A DNA stretch of 6,876 nucleotides from Rhizobiaceae bacterium (GCA_004299545.1 SCRB01000649.1:1-6876), one strand, 5' to 3'; shown: positions 1-6,876, counted from the stretch's first letter. Numbers and translations: made by a program. Notes: generated by a model not told the origin, from the sequence alone.

Positions 1-2
1 GC

Positions 3-1367
3 GTCGTCCAGCCCGACGAGGGCGACATCTTCATCGGGGGCGAGAAAGTCAGCATCCCGTCTCCGGCGGCTGCGAAGGCGCTCCACGTGAGCTGTGTCTT
101 TCAGGAACTCAGTCTCGCGGACGGGCTCTCGGTTGCCGAGAACATTCATGCCGGACGACCTCCGCAGCACTACGGCGTCATCGACAGGCGCGAGATGCGG
201 CGTGCGGCACGGCTTCTCCTTGACGAATTCGGCGTCACGATGAATGTCGATCGCCCGGTCGGCCTGCTGCCCACGACGTCGCGCCAGATCGTGGAAATTG
301 CCAAGGCGTTGTCTCTCCACGCGCGGATCATGCTGCTCGACGAGCCGACGTCGGCGCTGACGCCGGACGAGGTCACGGCCCTGTTCTCGATCCTGCGCAA
401 GCTGGCTGCGCGCGGTATCGGGATCATCTATGTCAGCCATCATCTGCCTGAGATCTTCCGCATCGCCGACCGCGTGAGCGTTCTGCGTGACGGCAGGCTG
501 GCCGGAACACACCTGACCTCGGAGACGAGCCAGCCGCAGATCGTCACGGAGATGGTCGGGCGGAATGTCGAGACCGCGCGCGGGGAAAGGCGGCAGGCAG
601 CGAGCCAGGAGGCACTGAGCGTCGAGGGCCTGTCGTCGGGGAATGTCTTTTCCGATGTGTCGTTCGGCGTCCGCGCCGGCGAGATCGTCGGCCTTGCGGG
701 TCTCGTCGGATCGAGGAAGACGGAGATCGCCGCCGCCATCTGCGGACTGTTCCGTCCGGATGCCGGCAGGATCATGATAGACGGCAGGCCTGCCCGGATC
801 ACGAATCTCCGTGACGCTATGGTGCAAGGCATCGCCTATGTGCCAGAGAATCGCAAGACAGAAGGTCTGTTCCTCGATCTTCCGGTCGCCGCCAACGTCG
901 CTGCCGCAACGCTGGAAAGCCACAGCCGGTTCGGCTTCCTCGATCGGTCGAGCGTCGCCTCGGCGACGCTTGCTGCAATCAGACGCTTTGCGATCCGAAC
1001 GCCCGGACCGGACGCACCAGTCGGCAGGCTATCAGGAGGAAACCAGCAGAAGGTCATGCTGGCGAAGTGGCTTGAGAGAGAGCCCCGCATCCTGGTCATC
1101 AACGAACCGACAAAGGGCGTCGACATAAGCGCCAAGCAGCAGATCCACGCGGAACTGATAAAACTTGCCGCCGGCGGCATGGCAATCCTCGTGGTCTCGT
1201 CCGACTTTCCAGAACTCCTCGCCCTCACCGACCGCATTCTCGTCGTCAGGGGAGGATGTATCGCGGGTGAGCTTTCAGCCGGTTCGGCAAACGAAACCGA
1301 TCTGATGATGCTTGCTTCCGGTGTAAGTGGCGGAGACTTGCCCGAAACCGCGGGGGCCCCCGCATGA
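3..1367 (+). CDS. Sugar-type ABC importer, fused double ATP-binding protein (5'-truncated by window edge)
   Basis: This is the cytoplasmic ATPase of a ribose/galactose-class (CUT2) importer, with two nucleotide-binding domains in one chain. The frame is open from base 3, so the GTG at 87 is internal (it encodes the Val before SCVFQE). About 454 residues are visible of the usual ~500; the first Walker A lies off the edge. Domain 1 shows the Q-loop FQE (near 99-107), a degenerate signature LLPTTSRQ (264-287), Walker B IMLLDEPTSALT (Asp at 339) and the switch His in YVSHH (438). Domain 2 shows a Walker A-like GLVGSRKT (699-722), a clean LSGGNQQ signature (1029-1049) and VINEPTKGVD, where Asn (1101-1103) replaces the Walker B Asp. 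The likely reading is one competent ATP site (domain 1 Walker motifs with domain 2 signature) and one degenerate site. The permease and binding-protein genes follow directly. Family assignment is sure; the substrate is unknown. Confidence 0.95.
   Translation, partial: VVQPDEGDIFIGGEKVSIPSPAAAKALHVSCVFQELSLADGLSVAENIHAGRPPQHYGVIDRREMRRAARLLLDEFGVTMNVDRPVGLLPTTSRQIVEIAKALSLHARIMLLDEPTSALTPDEVTALFSILRKLAARGIGIIYVSHHLPEIFRIADRVSVLRDGRLAGTHLTSETSQPQIVTEMVGRNVETARGERRQAASQEALSVEGLSSGNVFSDVSFGVRAGEIVGLAGLVGSRKTEIAAAICGLFRPDAGRIMIDGRPARITNLRDAMVQGIAYVPENRKTEGLFLDLPVAANVAAATLESHSRFGFLDRSSVASATLAAIRRFAIRTPGPDAPVGRLSGGNQQKVMLAKWLEREPRILVINEPTKGVDISAKQQIHAELIKLAAGGMAILVVSSDFPELLALTDRILVVRGGCIAGELSAGSANETDLMMLASGVSGGDLPETAGAPA
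1350..1363. repeat. Perfect 14-bp GC palindrome at the ATPase/permease junction
   Basis: GCGGGGGCCCCCGC is perfectly self-complementary and ends on the base before the permease ATG. It lies inside the last codons of the ATPase gene. Its five-G run, 7 bases before the ATG, is the only Shine-Dalgarno-like stretch there. Folding of this run in mRNA could dampen independent initiation and favour coupling to upstream translation. That role is inference; the palindrome itself is certain. Confidence 0.5.
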
Positions 1368-2344
1368 GGAGCCAGGTCGCCGGTCCGTCGGCAGGAACCC
1401 GCCTCCTGCGGCGCATTGTGGAAACGCGCGAACTGACGCTTGCGGTTCTTATTCTGGCGATTGTCGTCGCAATGAGCGTTCTCTCGCCCTATTTCCTGAC
1501 CGCAGCCAATTTGCATGCGCTGACGGTCGGCATGACGCCAACGGCGATCATAGCGATCGGCATGGCGATCCTTCTCGCCGGCGGCGGGTTCGATCTTTCC
1601 GTCGGCTCCGTCATGGCGCTTTCGAGCACCGTCGCGGCAATGCTGCTGGTGGCGGGACTGCCGATACCGATCGCCGTCCTCATCGCATTCGGTGTGGGTG
1701 CGATGATGGGCATCGCCAACGGATTGCTGGTGACGCTGTTTGCCATCAACCCGCTGGTCGCCACGCTCGGTACCATGTCGGTCGCCCGGGGCGCGGCATT
1801 CGTTCTCACAAACGGCTTTTCGATTTCGAACCTGCCTGAATCCTTCGGGGCGGTTGGTTCCTCTTTCCTGCTCGGGCTGCCGGGCCTGACCTGGATCATG
1901 CTTGTCCTGGTTGCTGCGTTCGACCTCGTCGTGCGGAACACCGTTTTCTTCCGCCAGATCTATTTCATCGGAGCTAACGAGAAGGCGGCGCACCTTTCCG
2001 GGATCAACGTCCAGCGGGTGCGCCTCGTCGCTTACATGCTTTCCGGCCTGTTGTCGGCGGTTGCCGGCGTGCTCCTCGCATCCCGGTTGATGAGCGGGAC
2101 GCCAACGGCCGGCAACGGGCTCGAATTGCAGGTGCTCGCCGCGGCGGTGATCGGGGGGTCGAGCCTGCGCGGCGGCGAGGGCACCATTCTGGGTGCCTTT
2201 CTCGGGGTCGTATTCATGGCCCTGATCAACAACGCCATGACCCTGCTCGATGTTTCCATCTACTGGCAGATGATCGTCATCGGGCTGGTGCTCGTGACTG
2301 CCGTCGCGGTGGACATGATGGTCCGCCGCAAATCCAATCTCTGA
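1364..2344 (+). CDS. Sugar-type ABC importer permease (BPD_transp_2 family)
   Basis: This is the inner-membrane channel subunit of the importer, 326 residues, which is normal for RbsC-like permeases (~320-340). Hydrophobic segments run through most of the chain, roughly residues 25-40, 55-72, 80-122, 124-142, 168-190, 220-240 and 274-318, after a basic N-terminal tail. Family motifs are GGGFDLSVGS (73-82, the counterpart of the usual GGIDLSVGS), the cytoplasmic coupling loop FIGANEKAAHLSGI (201-214) that should contact the ATPase, and IGGSSLRGGEGTILGA (263-278). The ATG overlaps the ATPase stop in ATGA, so translation is probably coupled. The binding-protein gene follows 21 bases after the stop (to its preferred start). 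Family identity is secure; substrate specificity cannot be read from the sequence. Confidence 0.95.
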   Translation: MRSQVAGPSAGTRLLRRIVETRELTLAVLILAIVVAMSVLSPYFLTAANLHALTVGMTPTAIIAIGMAILLAGGGFDLSVGSVMALSSTVAAMLLVAGLPIPIAVLIAFGVGAMMGIANGLLVTLFAINPLVATLGTMSVARGAAFVLTNGFSISNLPESFGAVGSSFLLGLPGLTWIMLVLVAAFDLVVRNTVFFRQIYFIGANEKAAHLSGINVQRVRLVAYMLSGLLSAVAGVLLASRLMSGTPTAGNGLELQVLAAAVIGGSSLRGGEGTILGAFLGVVFMALINNAMTLLDVSIYWQMIVIGLVLVTAVAVDMMVRRKSNL

Positions 2345-2355
2345 AGACCTTCAAT

Positions 2356-2360
2356 GGAGG
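2356..2360 (+). promoter_or_regulatory. Ribosome binding site that fixes the start of the binding-protein gene
   Basis: GGAGG lies 5 bases before the ATG at 2366. It overlaps the alternative in-frame ATG at 2354, which has no comparable Shine-Dalgarno sequence before it. Initiation at 2366 is therefore preferred, and the four-residue longer form is unlikely. Confidence 0.75.
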
Positions 2361-2365
2361 AAAAA

Positions 2366-3364
2366 ATGGTCGAAAAGCTGATATTCAACAGACGCAACGC
2401 AATGGTTGCCGGCATTGCCGGGCTTGCTACCGCAGGACTGTCGCTGGCTTCGCCAGAGGCGCGTGCCGCGAATTCGAAGCTGGAATATGTGTTCCTGTCG
2501 ATCGTCACGCAGGTGCCGTTCTGGATCGACCACCGCCGCGGCCTCGACGCCGCGTCGAAAGCGCTGGGCGTGAAGACCAGCTTCACCGGCCCGCTTGATT
2601 TCGATACCGCAGGCCAGGCGCGCCAGCTCGACGAGCTGATCGCGAAGAAGCCGGCGGGCATCATGATCTTCCCGGGCGACGTCGATTCACTGGTACCGGG
2701 CATCAATCGCGCCGCGGAGGCCGGCATCCCCGTCGCCATGATCATTGGCGACGCACCCAAGTCGAAACGAGTGACCTATCTCGGGATATCGAATTTCGAG
2801 GCCGGCCAGGTCGGCGCCGAGATGCTTGCCAAGGCAATAGGCGGCAAGGGCAAAGTGCTCCTCGGAACGTTCCCGGCGCCTTCGGTTCTACAGCGGGTCG
2901 AGGGCTACAAGGAATACTTCAAGAAGAATACGCCGGATATCGAGGTCGTCGATGTCGTGAACGACAAGGCCGATCCGTCCTTCGCGCCGACAGCCTATTC
3001 GCAGGCGCTCGTCGCCCACCCTGACGTCGTCGGTATCGGCGGCACGGATGGCGACAGCGGCAAGGGCGCGGCGATCGCCGTCACCGAAGCGGGCAAGGCG
3101 GGCAAGATCAAGATTATCGCCCAGGACCGCAACGATGACATGCTGCCCTATATCGAGAAGGGTGTCATCGCCGGTTCGGTCGGGCAAAAGTCGTTCGATG
3201 AGACATTCCTCGGGGTACACCTTCTCCATTGGTGGAATCAGAACACAATGGAGGTCGTTCCGGACTGGAGGACCGCCGGCCTGAACCCGCTGCCGGAGAA
3301 GATCAGCACTGGCGTGCTGCGTATCACCAAAGACAATGTCGCTCAGTTCAAGCACAAGATCTGA
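2366..3364 (+). CDS. Periplasmic sugar-type substrate-binding protein of the ABC importer (Peripla_BP_4-like)
   Basis: This is the solute-binding subunit that delivers ligand to the adjacent permease. From ATG 2366 it has 332 residues; an in-frame ATG at 2354 would add MEEK but would destroy the role of the GGAGG. The N-terminus carries a signal: twin arginines at 9-10 (NRRNAMV), a hydrophobic stretch at 13-28 and an A-R-A cleavage site near 32-34. It looks more Tat-like than Sec-like. The mature part fits the RbsB fold: start strand KLEYVFLS (38-45), aromatic PFW (51-53), AGIMIFPGDVDSL (97-109), the hinge-region Arg in QRVEGY (176-181), GIGGTDGDSGKGAA (223-236) and IIAQDRNDDM (250-259), where the Asp matches the ligand-contacting Asp of RbsB-type proteins. 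Putting the binding protein last in the operon is common in this class. The ligand is unknown; a sugar or polyol is the family default. Confidence 0.93.
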   Translation: MVEKLIFNRRNAMVAGIAGLATAGLSLASPEARAANSKLEYVFLSIVTQVPFWIDHRRGLDAASKALGVKTSFTGPLDFDTAGQARQLDELIAKKPAGIMIFPGDVDSLVPGINRAAEAGIPVAMIIGDAPKSKRVTYLGISNFEAGQVGAEMLAKAIGGKGKVLLGTFPAPSVLQRVEGYKEYFKKNTPDIEVVDVVNDKADPSFAPTAYSQALVAHPDVVGIGGTDGDSGKGAAIAVTEAGKAGKIKIIAQDRNDDMLPYIEKGVIAGSVGQKSFDETFLGVHLLHWWNQNTMEVVPDWRTAGLNPLPEKISTGVLRITKDNVAQFKHKI

Positions 3365-3512
3365 GAGCCGGATCGCCGGGATGGGTCGGCGCGGATAATC
3401 CTGGCCTTCCATCCGGACGGCTTCGATAAGGGCACCGTCATTTGGCGAAACCTGGAGAGCTTTTTCCTGGGTGGTAGTTATTGCCGTTCTTACGGCGCCG
3501 GGCCGGAGAAAC
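3365..3512. other. Unassigned intergenic stretch between importer operon and IS66 remnant
   Basis: No gene is supported here. A plus-strand frame is open through part of it but has no recognisable start, Shine-Dalgarno sequence or family motif. No GC-rich stem followed by a T-run was found, so I cannot mark a terminator for the importer operon. The stretch contains a possible IS66-type terminus ending at 3493 (listed separately). Confidence 0.5.
3469..3493 (-). repeat. Possible IS66-type terminal sequence (GTAAG end)
   Basis: Read on the minus strand from 3493, the sequence begins GTAAGAACGGCAATAAC. IS66-family inverted repeats are known to begin with GTAA, and an IS66 transposase remnant lies 20 bases away. 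Its orientation puts the element interior at lower coordinates, away from that remnant. It would therefore have to belong to a second copy or a rearranged element. No partner repeat or 8-bp target duplication is visible in the window. Confidence 0.25.
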
Positions 3513-3803
3513 TTATTCTTGCCCGCGACCGCGCTGATAATCGAACAGCACGATCGGCTGCCCGCTGTCCTTGCCGCCGCGATAGGCCAACATGTATGAG
3601 GTGCTGGTGGGAGCCTTGTCCTTTTTTCAGCATCTGGACCGTGGTCTCGTGGCCGTGGATGACGGTCTGGGATCTGAGCCGCAGCTTCAGCGTGTCGTAG
3701 ACGCGAATGAGGCGCCTTTCGCTCGAGCCGATCACCCAGTAGCCCAGCGCGCCGCGGCTGACAGGAACGCCGGCGCGCTCGAAGGCTTCGCCAGACGATA
3801 GAG
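3513..3803 (-). pseudogene. tnpC: Decayed IS66-family transposase (TnpC) fragment
   Basis: This is the central part of an IS66 transposase, recognised by joining three pieces across two frameshifts. The first reads LYRLA (3803 downwards). A missing base near 3789-3791 shifts into EAFERAGVPVSRGALGYWV, continuing to QTVIHGHETTVQMLK. A frame change at the run of six A (3622-3627) then leads into APTSTSYMLAYRGGKDSGQP and FDYQRGRGQE, followed by a stop at 3513-3515. Intact relatives read HGDETT here: the Asp is the first DDE catalytic residue, but this copy has His (3649-3651). About 95 residues remain of a protein usually around 500 long, and no tnpA or tnpB is seen. It is inactive and marks a past insertion between the two operons, ending about 20 bases short of the hutU stop. 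Confidence 0.85.
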
Positions 3804-3822
3804 CCTGGCTCCGGCGGGTCCC

Positions 3823-5484
3823 TTATAGGATACCCGGCAGGTCGAGACCGTTATGACGGGCGCAGTCGATGGCGGTTTCGTAGCCGGCATCGGCATGGCG
3901 CATGACACCCGTCGCCGGATCGTTCCATAGGACGCGGCCGATCTTTTCCGACGCCTCCGGCGATCCGTCGGCGATCAGGGCAATGCCGGAATGCTGCGAA
4001 TAGCCCATGCCGACGCCGCCGCCGTGATGGAACGATACCCAGGTGGCGCCGCAGGCGGAGTTCAAGAGCGCATTGAGGATCGGCCAGTCGGAGACCGCGT
4101 CCGAACCGTCCAGCATCCCCTCGGTCTCCCGTGTCGGCGAGGCGACGGAGCCCGAATCCATATGGTCGCGGCCGATGACGACCGGCGCCTTCAGTTCGCC
4201 GCGCGCGACCATCTCGTTGAAGGCGAGGCCGACGCGATGGCGGTCGCCGAGGCCGAGCCAGCAGATGCGCGACGGCAGGCCCTGGAACCGGATATTGGCG
4301 CGCGCCTGGTCGAGCCAGTTGCCGAGGAAGGCATCATGAGGAACGAGTTCGCGCACCTTTGCGTCGGTGCGGTAGATATCTTCGGGATCGCCCGACAGCG
4401 CGACCCACCGGAACGGTCCCTTGCCGAGGCAGAACAGCGGCCGCACATAGGCTTCGACGAAACCGGGATAGGTGAAGGCGTCGGCGATTCCTTTTTCCTT
4501 CGCCATCGAGCGGATGTTGTTGCCGTAGTCGAGCGCTATTGCGCCTTTGGTCTTGAAGGCGATGATCGCCTCCACCTGTTTCGCCATCGATTGCTTCGCG
4601 GCGTCGGCCGTTCCGGCCGGATCGCTCTCCTGGCGTGCCATCCACTGATCGAGCGTCCAGCCGGCCGGCATGTAACCGTGCGCAGGATCGTGGGCTGACG
4701 TCTGGTCCGTCACGACATCCGGCACGAGGCTGCGGCGAAGGATTTCGGCGTACACATCCGCGGCATTGCCGATGAGGCCGATCGAGATTGCCTTGCCGGC
4801 CGCGGTCGCCTCGGCAATCTGCGCCAGCGCCTGGTCGAGATTGTCGGCGGAGCGCTGCAGATAGCCCGTACGCTTGCGGAATTCGATGCGGCTTGGCTGG
4901 CATTCCACGACGAGGATCGAGGCTCCCGCCATCGTTGCGGCGAGCGGCTGCGCGCCGCCCATGCCGCCAAGGCCGGCGGTCAGGATCCAGCGGCCGGCGA
5001 GACTGCCGCCGAAATGCCGGCGGCCGATCTCGGAAAAGGTCTCATAAGTGCCTTGAACGATGCCCTGCGATCCGATGTAGATCCATGACCCGGCCGTCAT
5101 CTGGCCGTACATCATCAGGCCCTTCCGATCGAGTTCGTTGAAATGCTCCCAATCGGCCCATTTCGGAACCAGGTTGCCGTTGGCGATGATGACCCGCGGT
5201 GCGCCGGGATGGGTGGGGAACACGCCGACGGGCTTGCCCGACTGCACCAGCAGCGTCTGGTCGTCGTCGAGCCGCTTGAGTGTCGCGACGATGCGATCGA
5301 ATGCTTCCCAGTTGCGTGCGGCGCGGCCGATGCCGCCATAGACGACAAGATCCGACGGCCGCTCCGCGACGTCCGGATCGAGATTGTTCATCAAAAGCCG
5401 CAGCGGCGCTTCCGTGCTCCAGGATTTCGCGTTGAGCGTATTGCCGCGCGGCGCGCGGATAGTCCGTTCGTTCGAGTTGAGCAT
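3823..5484 (-). CDS. hutU: Urocanate hydratase (urocanase, EC 4.2.1.49)
   Basis: HutU is a cytoplasmic, NAD+-dependent enzyme that hydrates urocanate to 4-imidazolone-5-propionate, step two of histidine degradation. The protein has 553 residues, close to the usual ~555, and is intact. It shows IRAPRGN near the start (9-15), [14 protein letters not shown] (47-60), the [20 protein letters not shown] block (128-147), the glycine-rich NAD+ site [10 protein letters not shown] (171-180), DQTSAHDP (260-267) and the signature [10 protein letters not shown] (400-409), whose Cys408 matches catalytic Cys410 of Pseudomonas putida. The C-terminal [15 protein letters not shown] and [15 protein letters not shown] blocks are also present. 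The start is ATG 5484, preceded by GAAGGA (5496-5491) with 6 bases between. The frame stays open upstream to 5784, but that part is only a shadow of the CoA-transferase. It lies 10 bases after the CoA-transferase stop in one operon. No hutH, hutI, hutG, hutF or hutC is in view, which is unusual. Confidence 0.97.
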   Translation of the reverse strand: MLNSNERTIRAPRGNTLNAKSWSTEAPLRLLMNNLDPDVAERPSDLVVYGGIGRAARNWEAFDRIVATLKRLDDDQTLLVQSGKPVGVFPTHPGAPRVIIANGNLVPKWADWEHFNELDRKGLMMYGQMTAGSWIYIGSQGIVQGTYETFSEIGRRHFGGSLAGRWILTAGLGGMGGAQPLAATMAGASILVVECQPSRIEFRKRTGYLQRSADNLDQALAQIAEATAAGKAISIGLIGNAADVYAEILRRSLVPDVVTDQTSAHDPAHGYMPAGWTLDQWMARQESDPAGTADAAKQSMAKQVEAIIAFKTKGAIALDYGNNIRSMAKEKGIADAFTYPGFVEAYVRPLFCLGKGPFRWVALSGDPEDIYRTDAKVRELVPHDAFLGNWLDQARANIRFQGLPSRICWLGLGDRHRVGLAFNEMVARGELKAPVVIGRDHMDSGSVASPTRETEGMLDGSDAVSDWPILNALLNSACGATWVSFHHGGGVGMGYSQHSGIALIADGSPEASEKIGRVLWNDPATGVMRHADAGYETAIDCARHNGLDLPGIL

Positions 5485-5490
5485 GGATCG

Positions 5491-5496
5491 TCCTTC
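5491..5496 (-). promoter_or_regulatory. hutU ribosome binding site overlapping the upstream stop codon
   Basis: On the minus strand TGAAGGA merges the stop of the CoA-transferase gene (TGA, 5497-5495) with a strong Shine-Dalgarno sequence six bases before the hutU ATG. This supports the chosen start and suggests that ribosomes ending the upstream gene can re-initiate on hutU. Confidence 0.75.
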
Positions 5497-6694
5497 AGAT
5501 GGCCCTGGCTGCCCGCAGTCCGGCGATCGCGGCTTCGTCGAGGCCGAGTTCGTCGCGCAGCACGTCGTCGGTATCCTCGCCGAGGGTCGGCGAGCGCATC
5601 GGCTCCACCGGATCGGCGTCGGAAAAGCGCACGGGCTGCGGCACGACCTGCATATCGCCGAGCTTGCCGTTGGTGCCCGGCTGGAGCAGTTGGCGTGCCT
5701 CGACATGCCCGCTCGCCAGAAGATCGTCGAGAGACCAAACCGGCGCCGCCGGCACGTCGCAAGCCTGCAGCCTGGCGAGCGCATCGTCCCGCGTCAGGGC
5801 CGCGGCCCAGTCGCCGATGATCCGACGCAGTTCGGCTTCGTGTTCGTTGCGGTCGCTGTTGGTCCTGAAGCGCGGATCGTCGGCCAGTTCCGGCCGGCCC
5901 ATCGCCTCATAGATGCGCTTGACGATGGCGTCGGAGAAGCCGACCAGCACAATCTCGCCGTCGCGGGTGGCAAAACTGTCGACGGGGTAGGTTTCGGGAT
6001 GGCGGTTGCCGACGCGGCCAACGGGCCGGTCCGTAAACAGCCGGCGCGAGAGATTGGTCAGCAGCATCGAAAAGACCGAGTCGAGCATGGCGACTTCGAG
6101 CCTGCGGCCTCGTCCGGTGCGTTCGCGGTCGTAGAGCGCGGCGGCGACGCCCCACGCGGCGAACATGCCGGTCGTGACGTCGGCGAGGCTCTCGCCAACC
6201 GCGGTGGCGCGCCCGTCGCGCTCGCCGGTGACGCTCATCAACCCGCTCATCGCCTGGATGACCAGGTCGAATGCCGGCCAGTCGGCAAATGGACCCTCCT
6301 GTCCGAATCCCGAGATAGAGGCATAGATCAGGCGCGGGTTGTCGGCCTGCAGCTTTTCATAGCCGAGGCCGAGCCGATCCATCACGCCGGGGCGGAAATT
6401 CTCAACCAGCACGTCGGCGCGCTTTGCCAGATCACGGATCAGGGCAAGGCCCTGCGGCGACTTCATATTGACGGTGATGCTGCGCTTGCCTCGGTTGAGT
6501 AGCGCGAAATAAGTGCTTTCCCCGTTCACATGCGGGGCAAAGAAACGGCCCTCCTCGCCGAAGCCGGGCATCTCCACCTTGATGACCCCGGCGCCGAGAT
6601 CGGCGAGCATCGCGGTACAGAACGGCCCCGACATCACGCGGGTGAGGTCGAGCACACGGATGCCTTCGAAAAGATGACGCGGAAGATCGTTCAT
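5495..6694 (-). CDS. CaiB/BaiF family (class III) CoA-transferase
   Basis: Class III CoA-transferases move CoA between acyl-CoA and a free carboxylic acid through an aspartyl-CoA anhydride, and act in the cytoplasm. The 399-residue length is typical. Visible hallmarks are [20 protein letters not shown] (11-30), [17 protein letters not shown] (31-47, the CoA-binding turn), [16 protein letters not shown] (67-82), [17 protein letters not shown] (97-113), [16 protein letters not shown] (142-157) and [14 protein letters not shown] (169-182), where Asp172 matches the catalytic Asp (about 169 in FRC and CaiB). [18 protein letters not shown] (229-246) begins the second domain. The start ATG shares a base with the MDR stop (TAATG) and has GGGGAG 8 bases before it. 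Substrates in this family (carnitine, formate/oxalate, dicarboxylates, aryl acids, racemases) cannot be told apart by eye. The hutU neighbour might hint at an imidazole acid, but that is speculation. Confidence 0.93.
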   Translation of the reverse strand: MNDLPRHLFEGIRVLDLTRVMSGPFCTAMLADLGAGVIKVEMPGFGEEGRFFAPHVNGESTYFALLNRGKRSITVNMKSPQGLALIRDLAKRADVLVENFRPGVMDRLGLGYEKLQADNPRLIYASISGFGQEGPFADWPAFDLVIQAMSGLMSVTGERDGRATAVGESLADVTTGMFAAWGVAAALYDRERTGRGRRLEVAMLDSVFSMLLTNLSRRLFTDRPVGRVGNRHPETYPVDSFATRDGEIVLVGFSDAIVKRIYEAMGRPELADDPRFRTNSDRNEHEAELRRIIGDWAAALTRDDALARLQACDVPAAPVWSLDDLLASGHVEARQLLQPGTNGKLGDMQVVPQPVRFSDADPVEPMRSPTLGEDTDDVLRDELGLDEAAIAGLRAARAI

Positions 6695-6876
6695 TACCGC
6701 CGCTCCCCGCTTGCCAGCGTCAACACGACCTTGCCGGTGGTGCGGCGTCCGGCCAGTGCCTGAAGCGCCCGCGGCAGGTCTTCGAAGGCGAAGCTCTGGC
6801 CGATATGCGGGCGGATCACGCCGTCCCGCGCCATGGCCGTCAGCTTGCCGGAAACGCGCGCCATGCTGGCGCGCGT
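6694..6876 (-). CDS. MDR-superfamily dehydrogenase / quinone oxidoreductase-like protein, C-terminal end only
   Basis: Only the last 60 residues are inside the window; the gene continues beyond the right edge. The visible part contains IRPHIGQSFAFEDLPRALQA and ends in GRRTTGKVVLTLAS before a short basic tail. This helix-then-strand ending (an E-D-x-x-A-L block followed by R-x-x-G-K-V-V-L) is the standard C-terminus of NAD(P)H-dependent medium-chain dehydrogenases of the zinc-alcohol-dehydrogenase/quinone-oxidoreductase type. Zinc ligands and the Rossmann motif would lie outside, so zinc content, cofactor and substrate are undetermined. The stop TAA shares its last base with the CoA-transferase ATG (TAATG), making this the upstream gene of a coupled operon with the CoA-transferase and hutU. 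Confidence 0.8.
   Translation of the reverse strand, partial: TRASMARVSGKLTAMARDGVIRPHIGQSFAFEDLPRALQALAGRRTTGKVVLTLASGERR

Noticed and set aside
87..89. GTG as the start of the ATP-binding protein
   Set aside because: The same frame is open back to base 3 and encodes VVQPDEGDIFIGGEKV, the normal segment after the first Walker A. The gene is cut by the window edge.
836..1993. Long minus-strand open frame opposite the ATPase and permease genes
   Set aside because: Its product is rich in His, Arg, Asp and Gln with no motif, as expected for the antisense of GC-rich genes. It spans two well-recognised genes on the other strand.
3365..3510. Intrinsic terminator for the converging operons
   Set aside because: I looked for a GC stem followed by a T-run. 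The T-run near 3461 has no convincing stem, and the GGCGCCGGGCCGG area near 3495 has no T-run.
3490..3735. 81-residue minus-strand frame taken as a small intact protein
   Set aside because: Its first part is IS66 transposase core and its end is out-of-frame sequence after a frameshift, so it is part of the pseudogene.
3823..5484. Thiourocanate hydratase (ergothioneine breakdown) instead of urocanase
   Set aside because: The protein matches remembered classical HutU block for block, including [10 protein letters not shown] and the C-terminal HHGGGVGMG region. Nothing in the window shows ergothioneine lyase, so the plain urocanase call is preferred.
5485..5784. In-frame extension of the hutU reading frame by 100 residues at its N-terminus
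   Set aside because: The extension is Arg/Cys/Ser-rich, lies wholly within the CoA-transferase gene in another frame, and has no urocanase homology. The family start with a good GAAGGA site is at 5484.
5384..6502. Long plus-strand open frame opposite the CoA-transferase gene
   Set aside because: It is an antisense shadow of a clearly conserved CaiB/BaiF gene, with no family motif or ribosome binding site of its own.

Overview
The window is GC-rich with strongly GC-biased third codon positions. Its proteins look like those of an alphaproteobacterium, most likely of the Rhizobiales (Rhizobium/Mesorhizobium-like). This assignment rests on gene style and remembered family resemblance, not on a search. 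It is a junction between two unrelated metabolic operons that point towards each other, with a decayed insertion sequence between them.

Left half, plus strand (about 1-3364): a three-gene importer operon of the ribose/CUT2 class. It encodes a fused double ATPase whose first ~45 residues lie off the left edge, a ten-helix-type permease that starts in a 4-base ATGA overlap with the ATPase stop, and a periplasmic sugar-type binding protein with a twin-arginine-like signal. No catabolic gene, regulator or promoter of this operon is visible, so the imported solute cannot be named.

Middle (3365-3822): no intact gene. The minus strand carries the internal core of an IS66-family transposase (TnpC). 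It is truncated at both ends, has two frameshifts, and has His in place of the first catalytic Asp. About 130 bases next to it are unassigned and end in a GTAAG-type sequence that could be an old IS66 terminus.

Right half, minus strand (6876 down to 3823): a tight three-gene operon. It is read as the C-terminal end of a zinc-type/quinone-oxidoreductase-like MDR dehydrogenase, a CaiB/BaiF (class III) CoA-transferase that begins in a TAATG overlap with the MDR stop, and hutU, an apparently complete and classical urocanate hydratase, 10 bases further on. The odd point is the company: hutU normally travels with hutH, hutI and hutG or hutF, but here it follows two acyl-CoA/redox-type genes. The rest of the histidine pathway must lie elsewhere, or this urocanase serves an imidazole-acrylate route involving CoA chemistry. 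The sequence alone does not decide between these. I see no CRISPR array, tRNA, rRNA or convincing intrinsic terminator.
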